The notes below the pieces were generated by a model. The model was given only the letters and a program-made list of their open reading frames with translations, searched no databases and had not been told where the DNA came from. 19,160 nucleotides of DNA from an uncultured beta proteobacterium (lineage in GTDB: Bacteria; Pseudomonadota; Gammaproteobacteria; Burkholderiales; Rhodocyclaceae): positions 1 through 19,160 of the forward strand of contig CAIWVX010000479.1 of the NCBI GenBank assembly GCA_903916205.1, in the 5' to 3' direction. Shown piece by piece: positions 1 through 6,808 of the stretch. Numbering within the stretch: the first letter of the stretch is position 1; the number at the start of each line of letters is the position of its first letter. Both the position numbers and the translations under genes were made by a program.

Positions 1-4
1 CGTC

Positions 5-892
5 ATGGAGCCGAACCGGTTGCCTCAAATGAGAATCAAGGGAACCGTAATCGCCGCACACGGACGGCAATATCGAGTTGAACTACCGGGGGGAGAGACG
101 CTGCTTTGTTTTCCGCGTGGAAAAAAAAGTGAGGTCGCTTGTGGCGATCAGGTGATGATCGAGCGCAGCAGTGAAAACCAGGGCGTCATTACCCACATTG
201 ATGAGCGCAAAACCCTGCTTTATCGCTCCAACAATTTCAAACAAAAACTAATCGCGGCCAACGTCACTCAGATCATCATTGTCGTCGCAACCGAACCCTC
301 TTTTTCCGATGAACTCATCAATCGTTGCCTTGTGGCGGCAGAGAGTCAGGGCATGAAGGCCGTAATCGTACTCAATAAGTGCGATCGAGTTGAGCGGATT
401 CCTGCGGCACTGGCGACGCTGTCCATTTTCAAGCAACTGAACTATCCCCTGCTCCAACTCTCTGCACATACCAATGCCCAAGCTCTGAAGCCTTATCTTT
501 CAGGTCAGACCAGTATTTTTATTGGCCAATCAGGCATGGGAAAATCGACACTAACCAATACTCTGCTCCCCGGAACCAATGCGCCAACGCGGGAAATATC
601 TACAGCACTCGACTCCGGAAAACACACGACAACGCACGCCTCACTTTATCGACTTGATTCCGACTCAACGCTAATCGACTCACCCGGCCTACAAGAATTT
701 GGACTGCGCCATTTGACAAAAGAGGACATCGAACACGGATTTCCTGAGTTGAGATCATTGAATGGTCAGTGCCGTTTCCGAAACTGCCAGCATAATCAGG
801 AGCCCGACTGTGCCGTAAAAGCAGCCATCGCTAGTGGCGACATCAACCCCCGTCGCATTGCGGCCTTTCGCGCACTTATGGCTGAAATCTAA
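5..892 (+). CDS. rsgA: Ribosome small-subunit-dependent GTPase A (RsgA/YjeQ)
   Basis: RsgA is a cytoplasmic GTPase that binds the 30S subunit late in assembly and helps mature the decoding centre. The protein shows an N-terminal OB-like part (about residues 10-75) and then the circularly permuted GTPase order typical of this family: G4 motif NKCD at 124-127, G1 P-loop GQSGMGKST at 174-182 and G3 DSPG at 225-228. A C-terminal zinc knuckle has C256, C261, H263 and C269. Length, 295 residues, is normal. The start is uncertain: ATG at 5 and ATG at 29 are both possible, the frame is open to the left edge, and the upstream sequence is missing, so a start outside the window cannot be excluded. The identification itself is secure. 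Confidence 0.96.
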   Translation: MEPNRLPQMRIKGTVIAAHGRQYRVELPGGETLLCFPRGKKSEVACGDQVMIERSSENQGVITHIDERKTLLYRSNNFKQKLIAANVTQIIIVVATEPSFSDELINRCLVAAESQGMKAVIVLNKCDRVERIPAALATLSIFKQLNYPLLQLSAHTNAQALKPYLSGQTSIFIGQSGMGKSTLTNTLLPGTNAPTREISTALDSGKHTTTHASLYRLDSDSTLIDSPGLQEFGLRHLTKEDIEHGFPELRSLNGQCRFRNCQHNQEPDCAVKAAIASGDINPRRIAAFRALMAEI

Positions 893-943
893 GTTCGACC
901 ACACGCCCTATTCGATGTCATGGTCACATCACACATGGCAAGA

Positions 944-972
944 TTGCGCCATCTCGATGATTTGCCTATAAT
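944..972 (+). promoter_or_regulatory. Predicted sigma70 promoter of the glycan cassette
   Basis: A TTGCGC -35 element (944-949) is followed after 17 bases by a perfect TATAAT -10 element (967-972). Transcription would start near 979 and give a leader of roughly 95 bases before the ATG at 1075. It lies in the gap after rsgA, so the glycan genes probably have their own promoter and need not be read through from rsgA. Confidence 0.7.
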
Positions 973-1074
973 CGCCAACGAGTTTACGGGCCGCTTGGCG
1001 CTTTGCTCGTAAGGCCCGAGAGTCTTCGGTGCCGTTCTGTCCTTCATGAATTTTCTGGCGTCGCTGTTGACCAC

Positions 1075-2301
1075 ATGAACATCAAATTCCAGCGTGCCGT
1101 TGATCGCTTCATCGGGGTTCCGATCTGTTTCCTGCTCAGTCTGGTTGACCGCTTTTTTGCGAAACCAGCCGTTACCGCTGCGCCGAAAAGCATCCTAGTG
1201 ATTTTGTTGTCTGAGATGGGCAGTCTCGTCTTGGCGCAGCCGATGTTTGCTCGTCTGAAACAAAAATATCCCGACGCCTCAATTCATGTGATGCTGTTCG
1301 CCAAGAATCGTGAAGTGCTTGACCTGCTTGGCGTGGTTCCTAGCGAAAACGTGCTGACGCTGGATGACTGTTCGTTGCTGAGTTTTGTTGCCGATAGTCT
1401 GCGGGTGATTGCCCGCATTCGAGCGCTCAAGCTGGAGGCGGTGATCGACTGCGAGTTGTTTTCGCGCGTCAGTAGTATTTTTTCCTATCTTTCCGGGGCG
1501 CGTCTGCATGTCGGTTTTCATCGCCATACGCAGGAAGGCCTTTACCGTGGCTCGTTCATCAACCGTCCGGTGCTTTACAACCCTTATCGGCATTTGACCT
1601 TGCAATTTTTGACGATGGTTGCGGCGCTCGACTCAAAATCTTATCCGCTCGCTAAAGATTTTCCTGTGACGGTGCCGAATGACGTGCCGCCTCTGGTTTT
1701 TGCTGAGGGCGAGTTGGCGAGGATTGCCGCGCGTCTGCATGAGGATTTTCCGGACATCGCCGTCAAACGGCTGGTGCTGGTTTATCCCAGTGGGGGAGCG
1801 TTGCCGATTCGGGCCTGGCCCTTCGAGTCTTATCTCAAACTTTGCGCTGGATTGCTGGCCGAGGGTTATGCCGTCGGCGTGATCGGCATGAAGGAAGATA
1901 CCCCGCTCGGGCAAGCGCTGGTCAAATCCAGTGCGAGTCCGTTGTGCATTGACCTGACCGGCTACACCAAGACCGTGCGCGAGTTGCTGGCGCTGTTTCA
2001 TCGCGCCGCTCTGCTGATTACCAATGATGGCGGCCCCGGCCAATTTGCCGCGCTGACTCCGATCCCTTCGATCATCTTTTTCGGCCCGGAAACGCCCCAG
2101 CTTTACCGTTCCTTGTCAGCCAACGCCTTCTTTTTTCATTCGCCGGTGTCCTGTTCGCCCTGCCTGACGGCCTACAACCACCGTCTTTCTCCCTGTGATG
2201 GCGATAATCAGTGTCTAAAACAGATTTCTCCTGAACAAGTGCTAGCCAAGGCGCAGGAGATGCTGGCTTCACCGCCCTCCCCTTCCGGGTCAAGCGTATG
2301 A
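1075..2301 (+). CDS. Glycosyltransferase family 9 (ADP-heptose:LPS heptosyltransferase-like)
   Basis: This is a GT-B fold family 9 transferase of about 408 residues, the family that adds heptose from ADP-heptose to lipopolysaccharide at the inner face of the cytoplasmic membrane. Visible hallmarks are the N-terminal segment around ILVILLSEMGSLVLAQPMF, where heptosyltransferases carry their first nucleotide-binding loop; the C-terminal donor-site region with TNDGGPGQFAAL followed by FFGPETPQLY; and a Cys-rich tail (CSPCLTAYNHRLSPC) common in this family. The usual His in the GPxHxA element is replaced (GPGQFA), so the exact sugar is uncertain. A hydrophobic stretch near the N-terminus suggests membrane association. 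I chose ATG 1075; an in-frame TTG at 1003 would add 24 residues of low plausibility. The stop overlaps the next start by ATGA. Confidence 0.85.
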   Translation: MNIKFQRAVDRFIGVPICFLLSLVDRFFAKPAVTAAPKSILVILLSEMGSLVLAQPMFARLKQKYPDASIHVMLFAKNREVLDLLGVVPSENVLTLDDCSLLSFVADSLRVIARIRALKLEAVIDCELFSRVSSIFSYLSGARLHVGFHRHTQEGLYRGSFINRPVLYNPYRHLTLQFLTMVAALDSKSYPLAKDFPVTVPNDVPPLVFAEGELARIAARLHEDFPDIAVKRLVLVYPSGGALPIRAWPFESYLKLCAGLLAEGYAVGVIGMKEDTPLGQALVKSSASPLCIDLTGYTKTVRELLALFHRAALLITNDGGPGQFAALTPIPSIIFFGPETPQLYRSLSANAFFFHSPVSCSPCLTAYNHRLSPCDGDNQCLKQISPEQVLAKAQEMLASPPSPSGSSV

Positions 2302-2780
2302 ATCTGATCCTGCGCTTGTACGCCCTAGCCTGGGTGCAATGGCTGCTGCGCCACCGTTTTTTGAAATTCGGTACGGTCGGTGCTTCTGGCACCTGCGTCA
2401 ATCTCGGGGTGCTCTATTTAGCGCAGGAATATCTGTTCAACCAGATCAAGCCGGAGAGCATGCGACTCAACGCTTCGCTGGTGATGGCCATCCTATTTGC
2501 CACGGTCAATAATTTTCTCTGGAATCGGGCTTGGACTTGGCACGACCGCAAACATCTGCATCGCCACCGTTCGCGGCTGGGGCAATTTGGTCAATACGCC
2601 ATGGCTTGCTGGCTTGGCATCGCGCTACAAATCGTGTTTACCAAGTTGCTGGTGGTCTATTTTCATTACCTAATCGCCAATGCCGTAGCCATTGTTTTGT
2701 CCAGCGTCTTCAACTTTATGGTCAACGACCTGTGGACTTTCCGGCATCGCAAAACGCCAGCGGCCAAGACGGAGGAATGA
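2298..2780 (+). CDS. GtrA-like membrane protein (putative polyprenyl-linked sugar flippase)
   Basis: This 160-residue protein has four predicted hydrophobic segments and the GtrA family signature: the start of the first helix around FLKFGTVGASGTCVNLGVLYL, the second helix ending in ATVNNFLWNRAWTW, and the C-terminal pattern FNFMVNDLWTFRHR. GtrA-type proteins are thought to move undecaprenyl-phosphate-linked monosaccharides across the inner membrane so that periplasmic GT39/GT-C enzymes can use them. The ATG lies inside the stop of the GT9 gene (ATGA), which argues for translational coupling. The GT39-like gene downstream is the expected partner. Family assignment is firm; the substrate is unknown. 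Confidence 0.88.
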   Translation: MNLILRLYALAWVQWLLRHRFLKFGTVGASGTCVNLGVLYLAQEYLFNQIKPESMRLNASLVMAILFATVNNFLWNRAWTWHDRKHLHRHRSRLGQFGQYAMACWLGIALQIVFTKLLVVYFHYLIANAVAIVLSSVFNFMVNDLWTFRHRKTPAAKTEE

Positions 2781-2807
2781 GCGGCTGTGAAAAAAAGCAT
2801 AATCCTT

Positions 2808-2898
2808 CACCACAGAGGCACAGAGGTTTCGCAGAGTAACCCTTTTGGAGCGAGGTCTTACCTCTGCGTTTTCTCTGCGTCTCTGTGCCTCTGTGGTG
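2808..2898. repeat. Inverted repeat forming a long hairpin between the GtrA and GT39 genes
   Basis: An 18-base arm (2808-2825, beginning CACCACAGAGGCACAGAG) is perfectly complementary to 2881-2898. A second pair of 7-base arms lies inside it (CGCAGAG at 2830-2836 against CTCTGCG at 2873-2879), leaving a central stretch of about 36 bases. CACAGAGGCACAGAG-type palindromes recur in many bacterial genomes as dispersed intergenic repeats and give rise to false ORFs with peptides such as TEAQRRRE; both strands show such false ORFs here. In RNA it could act as a stability or processing element within the operon. No terminator-like T-run follows it. Confidence 0.8.
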
Positions 2899-2926
2899 GA
2901 TTTTCGAATTCTTGACACGCTCTGAT

Positions 2927-4609
2927 ATGGCCATAAAACATTCCCGCCAGCCTTGGCTGCTTCTGCTATTGGCCACCCTGCTGGCGGTCTTTGTCTATTT
3001 TTTTGATCTCGACGGGCAGCACATCCCGAAGAATGGCGATGAGTTTCCTTATGCCCACATCACCCGTCTGACCGCCGCTTCGGGGCATATGCTGCCCTTG
3101 CAGTCCGAGCTGTTCGAGATGCGCAATACCAAGCCGCCGCTGTTGTTCTGGCAAGGTATGGCCTCGACGCATTGGGGCGCAGACTGGTCGCTCTGGAATC
3201 TGCGTTATCCCAGCGTGATTTATACTTTGCTGACCGCGCTGCTGGTTTTTCTGCTTGGCTGGCGGCTGGCGCGCGATCCGGGCAAAGGCTTGATCGGTGC
3301 GCTGGCTTTTCTGGCGTTTTTCAGCACCTATCGTTTTGGCCGCCCTTTTCTGACCAATCCGCCCGAGGTGTTCTGGCTCTTTTTGCCCTTCTTCATTCTG
3401 CTCTACTGGCGCACCACGGCTTTTGCTTCAAGTTTCGTCCCGCTGCTACTCGGCGTAGTTATTGGCATCGGGCTGCTCTATAAATCCTTTGCCTTGTTGC
3501 TGCCAGTCGGGCTGTGTCTGGCGCTGTGGTATTGGCGTCAGCGTAATTACCGGATCATGCCGTTTATCCGTGAAGATCTCTGGAAGTTGCTGCTGGTGGC
3601 GGTAATTTCGCTGGCGATTTTCAGTTTGTGGTTCGTGCTCGACCCGCATCCGCAGGAAATCTGGCAGGAGTTTGTGGTCAAGGAAAACGCCGGTAAATTC
3701 GATCCGCACAGCCCGAGCTATCTAGCGAAATTGCTCTGGGGAACTTCGAGTGCCTGGGTGCTGGCACTGGGTTATCCGCTTAACGCCGGTTTGCTGGCTT
3801 TTCCGGTCTTGGGCTTGATGTTCAATGCCTTGCGTCGGCCCGGACAACTTTCCGATGCGGAAAAAATGTTGTGGATCTGGTTGCTGGTAATGATCGTGGT
3901 GTTTAGCCTTCCCAGTCAGCGCTCCAGCCGCTATCTGCTGGCCGCCATGCCCGCGCTGGCCGTGCTTTGCGCCTTAGGTTGGGAACGCATCAGCCGCCTG
4001 TGGTTTGTGCTAACGCTGGTGGTTTCGGTGGCAGTGGTGGCCGGGCTGGGTTATTTATCGTTCCGCTTGATCGGCGTCATTCCCGGCGTTGATTTATATC
4101 CGGCGCTTTACTGGGTGTTGCTGGCGGGAACGCTAACATTTTCGCTACTGGCGATTTTTCGCCCGGCTTTGACACAAGTCGGTGCGTGTACGACGGTGCT
4201 CTTGGTGTTCCTTTCGCTGGCGGCTTTTCTGCGCCCATTTAACGGTGAACTGGGCTGTTACAGCCGCACCGTACAGACTCACCTAGTCGGAGCAAACGTC
4301 TGGGTTCCCTACGATTTCAATGCCAAATTTGAACTCTACGAATTTCTGTTGCCCGGTGCTGAAATTCACGGTTATCGTGAAGAACGACAGCCGGATGTCG
4401 CTGATCTGGCCCGGCGTTACCGTTTGTTTGCGGTGCGTGTGCCGCTGGGTGCCGAGCCTTGCAAAGGCTGCAAAATCATTGCTCAGCGTCTGGATTTGCG
4501 CGGAAGACAGAGTCCAGAAGAATTAAAAGAAATTCTGCGCGGCAAGGTTTTCGAGAATCTCTTTCTCAAAGAATGGCTGATTGAATCTCCGGGGAAAGGC
4601 AAGTCATGA
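2927..4609 (+). CDS. GT39/ArnT-like integral membrane glycosyltransferase
   Basis: This is a large polytopic protein (560 residues from ATG 2927) of the GT-C superfamily, related to protein mannosyltransferases and ArnT. The N-terminus has one membrane helix and then a periplasmic loop with NGDEFPYAHI, where the D-E pair sits at the place of the catalytic acidic residues of the family, followed by the conserved KPPLLFW element. About ten further hydrophobic segments follow, then a soluble C-terminal domain of roughly 130 residues containing CKGC. Such enzymes transfer a sugar from a polyprenyl-phosphate donor on the periplasmic side, which fits the GtrA-like flippase upstream. The start is uncertain because no clear ribosome binding site is seen; an in-frame GTG at 2885 lies inside the hairpin repeat and is unlikely. 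The stop overlaps the sialidase start by ATGA. Confidence 0.85.
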   Translation: MAIKHSRQPWLLLLLATLLAVFVYFFDLDGQHIPKNGDEFPYAHITRLTAASGHMLPLQSELFEMRNTKPPLLFWQGMASTHWGADWSLWNLRYPSVIYTLLTALLVFLLGWRLARDPGKGLIGALAFLAFFSTYRFGRPFLTNPPEVFWLFLPFFILLYWRTTAFASSFVPLLLGVVIGIGLLYKSFALLLPVGLCLALWYWRQRNYRIMPFIREDLWKLLLVAVISLAIFSLWFVLDPHPQEIWQEFVVKENAGKFDPHSPSYLAKLLWGTSSAWVLALGYPLNAGLLAFPVLGLMFNALRRPGQLSDAEKMLWIWLLVMIVVFSLPSQRSSRYLLAAMPALAVLCALGWERISRLWFVLTLVVSVAVVAGLGYLSFRLIGVIPGVDLYPALYWVLLAGTLTFSLLAIFRPALTQVGACTTVLLVFLSLAAFLRPFNGELGCYSRTVQTHLVGANVWVPYDFNAKFELYEFLLPGAEIHGYREERQPDVADLARRYRLFAVRVPLGAEPCKGCKIIAQRLDLRGRQSPEELKEILRGKVFENLFLKEWLIESPGKGKS

Positions 4610-5898
4610 TCGTGGTCGCACGATGGCGTTGGCTGGTGCTTGGGCTGACTCTCGTGGCCTTTATTGCCGCTTTCGCCAAAGTCTGGCAGCGCCCCGCTGC
4701 GGCTTCTTTCCAGCCGCAGGAGATCACCGCTCAGGCTGGCTCCGTGCCATTCTTCAACACCCGTTTCGTTTCCAACAACGCCGGTCCGCATCGTCATGCG
4801 CCCTCATTGGTCGTTCTGGGCGATGGCCGATTGCGGGCTTTTTGGTTCTCCGGTAGCCGCGAAGGCGCTGCCGACGTTGAAATTCGCAGTGCCGTTTTTG
4901 ACCCGCGCCGTGCGCAATGGAGCGCCGAAACCCGCGTGCTCAATCGCCCGCTTGCGCAGCAAAGTCTATGGCGCTACGTTAAAAAACTGGGCAATCCGGT
5001 AGTCGAGCGTTCCGCCGATGGCACGCTGCATCTCTACGTAGTAACCGTTTCCCTCGGCGGCTGGGCGGGCAGTTCGATCACCACGCTACATTCTAACGAT
5101 GAGGGCGAAACCTGGAGCGCACCGCAACGGCTGGTTACTTCGCCGTTTCTCAACATCAGCACCCTAGTCAAAGGCACGCCTTTTCACTATGCCGACGGAA
5201 GCATCGGGCTGCCGGTTTACCACGAGTTCATCGGCAAATTTGCCGAACTGCTGCGGCTGGATACGCACGGAAAAGTGCTCGATAAGCAGCGTCTAAGTCA
5301 TGGTCGGCTGGCCTTGCAGCCGGTGGTGCTGGTGCGTGATGGACAACGCGCACAGGTGCTGATGCGGCATGGCGAGGGGGGCTTGAGTCGGGTTATTGGC
5401 AGCCGCACCGATGATGCCGGTCGACATTGGACGCCAGCCGAACAGACCACTCTGGCTAATCCGAACGCGGCGGTATCCGGTGTCGCTTGGCCTGACGGTT
5501 CCTTACTGGCCGTGATCAATGAACTTGATGGGAGTCGCGATGCGCTTTCGCTCGTCGCGTCGAACGATGGCGGCACTCACTGGCGAACGCTTCAGGTATT
5601 GGAAGATCAGGTGGCGGCCCGCGAACGTTTAAACGCCACCGCCCGTTATGCCGAAGAGGTAAAGGCACAAGCCCTAGCGACAGATGCCAGACTAGCGAAT
5701 ACGCAGGCTTTCGCTGACGCCTCGGTCGAACACATGTGCATTGCGCAACGTTGCAACTTCGAATTTTCTTACCCGTATTTGATACTTACCGCGCAAGGCG
5801 ATCTTCAACTGGTCTACACCTGGAATCGCAGCTTCATCAAACACGTCGAGTTTTCGCGAGGCTGGATCGAACAGCGTTTAAAGGAAACCCGCCAATGA
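4606..5898 (+). CDS. Sialidase-fold (BNR repeat) protein with N-terminal membrane anchor
   Basis: This 430-residue protein has an uncleaved signal anchor or signal peptide (hydrophobic stretch around residues 9-25) and then a six-bladed-propeller-type domain. Three Asp-box (BNR) motifs of the form S/T-x-D-x-G-x-x-W are visible: SNDEGETW (163-170), TDDAGRHW (268-275) and SNDGGTHW (319-326). Asp boxes are structural and occur in sialidases and other glycan-active propellers, so sialic acid itself is not proven as the substrate. A perfect FRIP arginine motif was not seen. The gene starts inside the stop of the GT39 gene after a purine-rich ribosome binding site (GGGGAAAGG) and overlaps the next gene by ATGA. 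A role in trimming or recognising the glycan made by the neighbouring genes, on the periplasmic face, is inferred. Confidence 0.82.
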   Translation: MIVVARWRWLVLGLTLVAFIAAFAKVWQRPAAASFQPQEITAQAGSVPFFNTRFVSNNAGPHRHAPSLVVLGDGRLRAFWFSGSREGAADVEIRSAVFDPRRAQWSAETRVLNRPLAQQSLWRYVKKLGNPVVERSADGTLHLYVVTVSLGGWAGSSITTLHSNDEGETWSAPQRLVTSPFLNISTLVKGTPFHYADGSIGLPVYHEFIGKFAELLRLDTHGKVLDKQRLSHGRLALQPVVLVRDGQRAQVLMRHGEGGLSRVIGSRTDDAGRHWTPAEQTTLANPNAAVSGVAWPDGSLLAVINELDGSRDALSLVASNDGGTHWRTLQVLEDQVAARERLNATARYAEEVKAQALATDARLANTQAFADASVEHMCIAQRCNFEFSYPYLILTAQGDLQLVYTWNRSFIKHVEFSRGWIEQRLKETRQ

Positions 5899-6506
5899 TG
5901 CTATTCACTGACCTGACCGGTCTGGCAGGCATCGCTTTAGCGTTAGCCTTGCTGTGCCAACGGACGCTTAGCTATTTGCCCTTTCCCCAGCGCACGTTGG
6001 CAATGGTTTCCAGCGCTGTTTTCGTGCTGTTGCTGGTGCCTTTCTCAAGCTTGCCACCCGCCGCCTACGTGCGCGGCATGGTCGGTGATTTAAGCGTTAC
6101 TTCGTTGATGCTGTTAAGTTGCCGCTCAATGCGGCAAGCCAGCATTCTGCCCTCGCTCGATACCACTCAACGTTGGTGCGGATTAGGGCTGCTGGCTCTG
6201 GCTAGCGCCGTGCTTTACCCTCTAGCGCTCGGCGTCACACCCTATGATCCCTATCGCTGGGGCTATGGCGATTTCTGGTTTCTTGGCGCATTGCTGAGTC
6301 TGTCGCTGGCGGCTTCAGCGTTACGCCTAATGCAGGTTGCCGCGACGATCAGCCTTGCCGTTCTGGCTTGGGCCGTCGGCTGGTCTGAGTCAAACAATCT
6401 TTGGGATTATCTACTTGACCCGATGCTGGCGATTTATGCGTATGGTGGTTTGATAACGATGATCTTTTCACGCTGGCGCTCAGGGCGTTCGCTCGGTTTT
6501 AAGTAA
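5895..6506 (+). CDS. Small polytopic inner-membrane protein of unknown function
   Basis: I do not recognise a named family. The product is about 203 residues, with roughly six hydrophobic segments separated by short loops. A notable loop is rich in aromatic residues and Pro (PYDPYRWGYGDFWFLGALL), and the C-terminus is short and basic. I place the start at ATG 5895, four bases inside the sialidase stop and behind a good ribosome binding site (AAAGGAAA, 5879-5886). The frame is open further upstream to 5736, but that part overlaps the sialidase and looks like a shadow. Tight coupling to the sialidase-like gene suggests a shared task in envelope glycan handling, but no activity can be assigned. 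Confidence 0.75.
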   Translation: MMLFTDLTGLAGIALALALLCQRTLSYLPFPQRTLAMVSSAVFVLLLVPFSSLPPAAYVRGMVGDLSVTSLMLLSCRSMRQASILPSLDTTQRWCGLGLLALASAVLYPLALGVTPYDPYRWGYGDFWFLGALLSLSLAASALRLMQVAATISLAVLAWAVGWSESNNLWDYLLDPMLAIYAYGGLITMIFSRWRSGRSLGFK

Positions 6507-6808
6507 AGCGGATTCGATTGATCAACGCTGTTTGTTGAAGTTTTTTTCGTTGGAACCATAACCAACTTTCTGGCCGCATCCACGACCAGCGAGTGCCAAG
6601 CCGCTATTGATCGCGGCAATCGACTAGTGGAGGCCCTTGTGCCACACTGATACACTACCGCTCTCGAATTAAACCGATCAGGTGTCATTTTAATGAAGCG
6701 TTGCGTTATCGGTCTCCGCCGCACCCCGCTGGCAACCAAATTTCTAGTCGTCCTAGATTAAAAAACGAACAGCCGCCCTCTGATCAATACACAGAAATAA
6801 CGGAACCC
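6507..6808. other. Intergenic region between the glycan cassette and the restriction operon
   Basis: About 300 bases without a convincing gene. It holds the possible terminator near its left end. The rest has only short open stretches in each frame; one of about 31 codons ending at the TGA near 6649-6651 has no start and no recognisable family. The hsdM frame is open upstream as far as a TTG at 6701, but this extension of 36 codons does not look like HsdM. No strong promoter for hsdM could be picked out by eye. The region may be the left boundary of the island; I saw no flanking direct repeat or tRNA. Confidence 0.5.
6522..6547 (+). terminator. Possible weak intrinsic terminator after the glycan cassette
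   Basis: A short A/T-rich stem (TCAAC 6522-6526 with GTTGA 6534-6538, seven-base loop) is followed after two bases by seven T residues (6541-6547). Its position, 16 bases after the stop of the last cassette gene, is right for a terminator. The stem is only five base pairs, so it may be weak or not used. Confidence 0.4.

Noticed and set aside
2912..2940. TTGACA at 2912-2917 as a -35 element for the GT39 gene
   Set aside because: No acceptable -10 box at 16-18 bases; the best A/T-rich hexamer has a 14-base spacer and lies inside the coding region.
2670..2976. Overlapping - strand ORFs of about 82-84 codons with TEAQRRRE-like peptides
   Set aside because: They are translations of the palindromic repeat and its flanks, which produce the same false peptides in many genomes.
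6507..6808. Attachment site or flanking direct repeat marking island integration
   Set aside because: No tRNA end and no matching direct repeat was seen between this gap and the gap after 17078.
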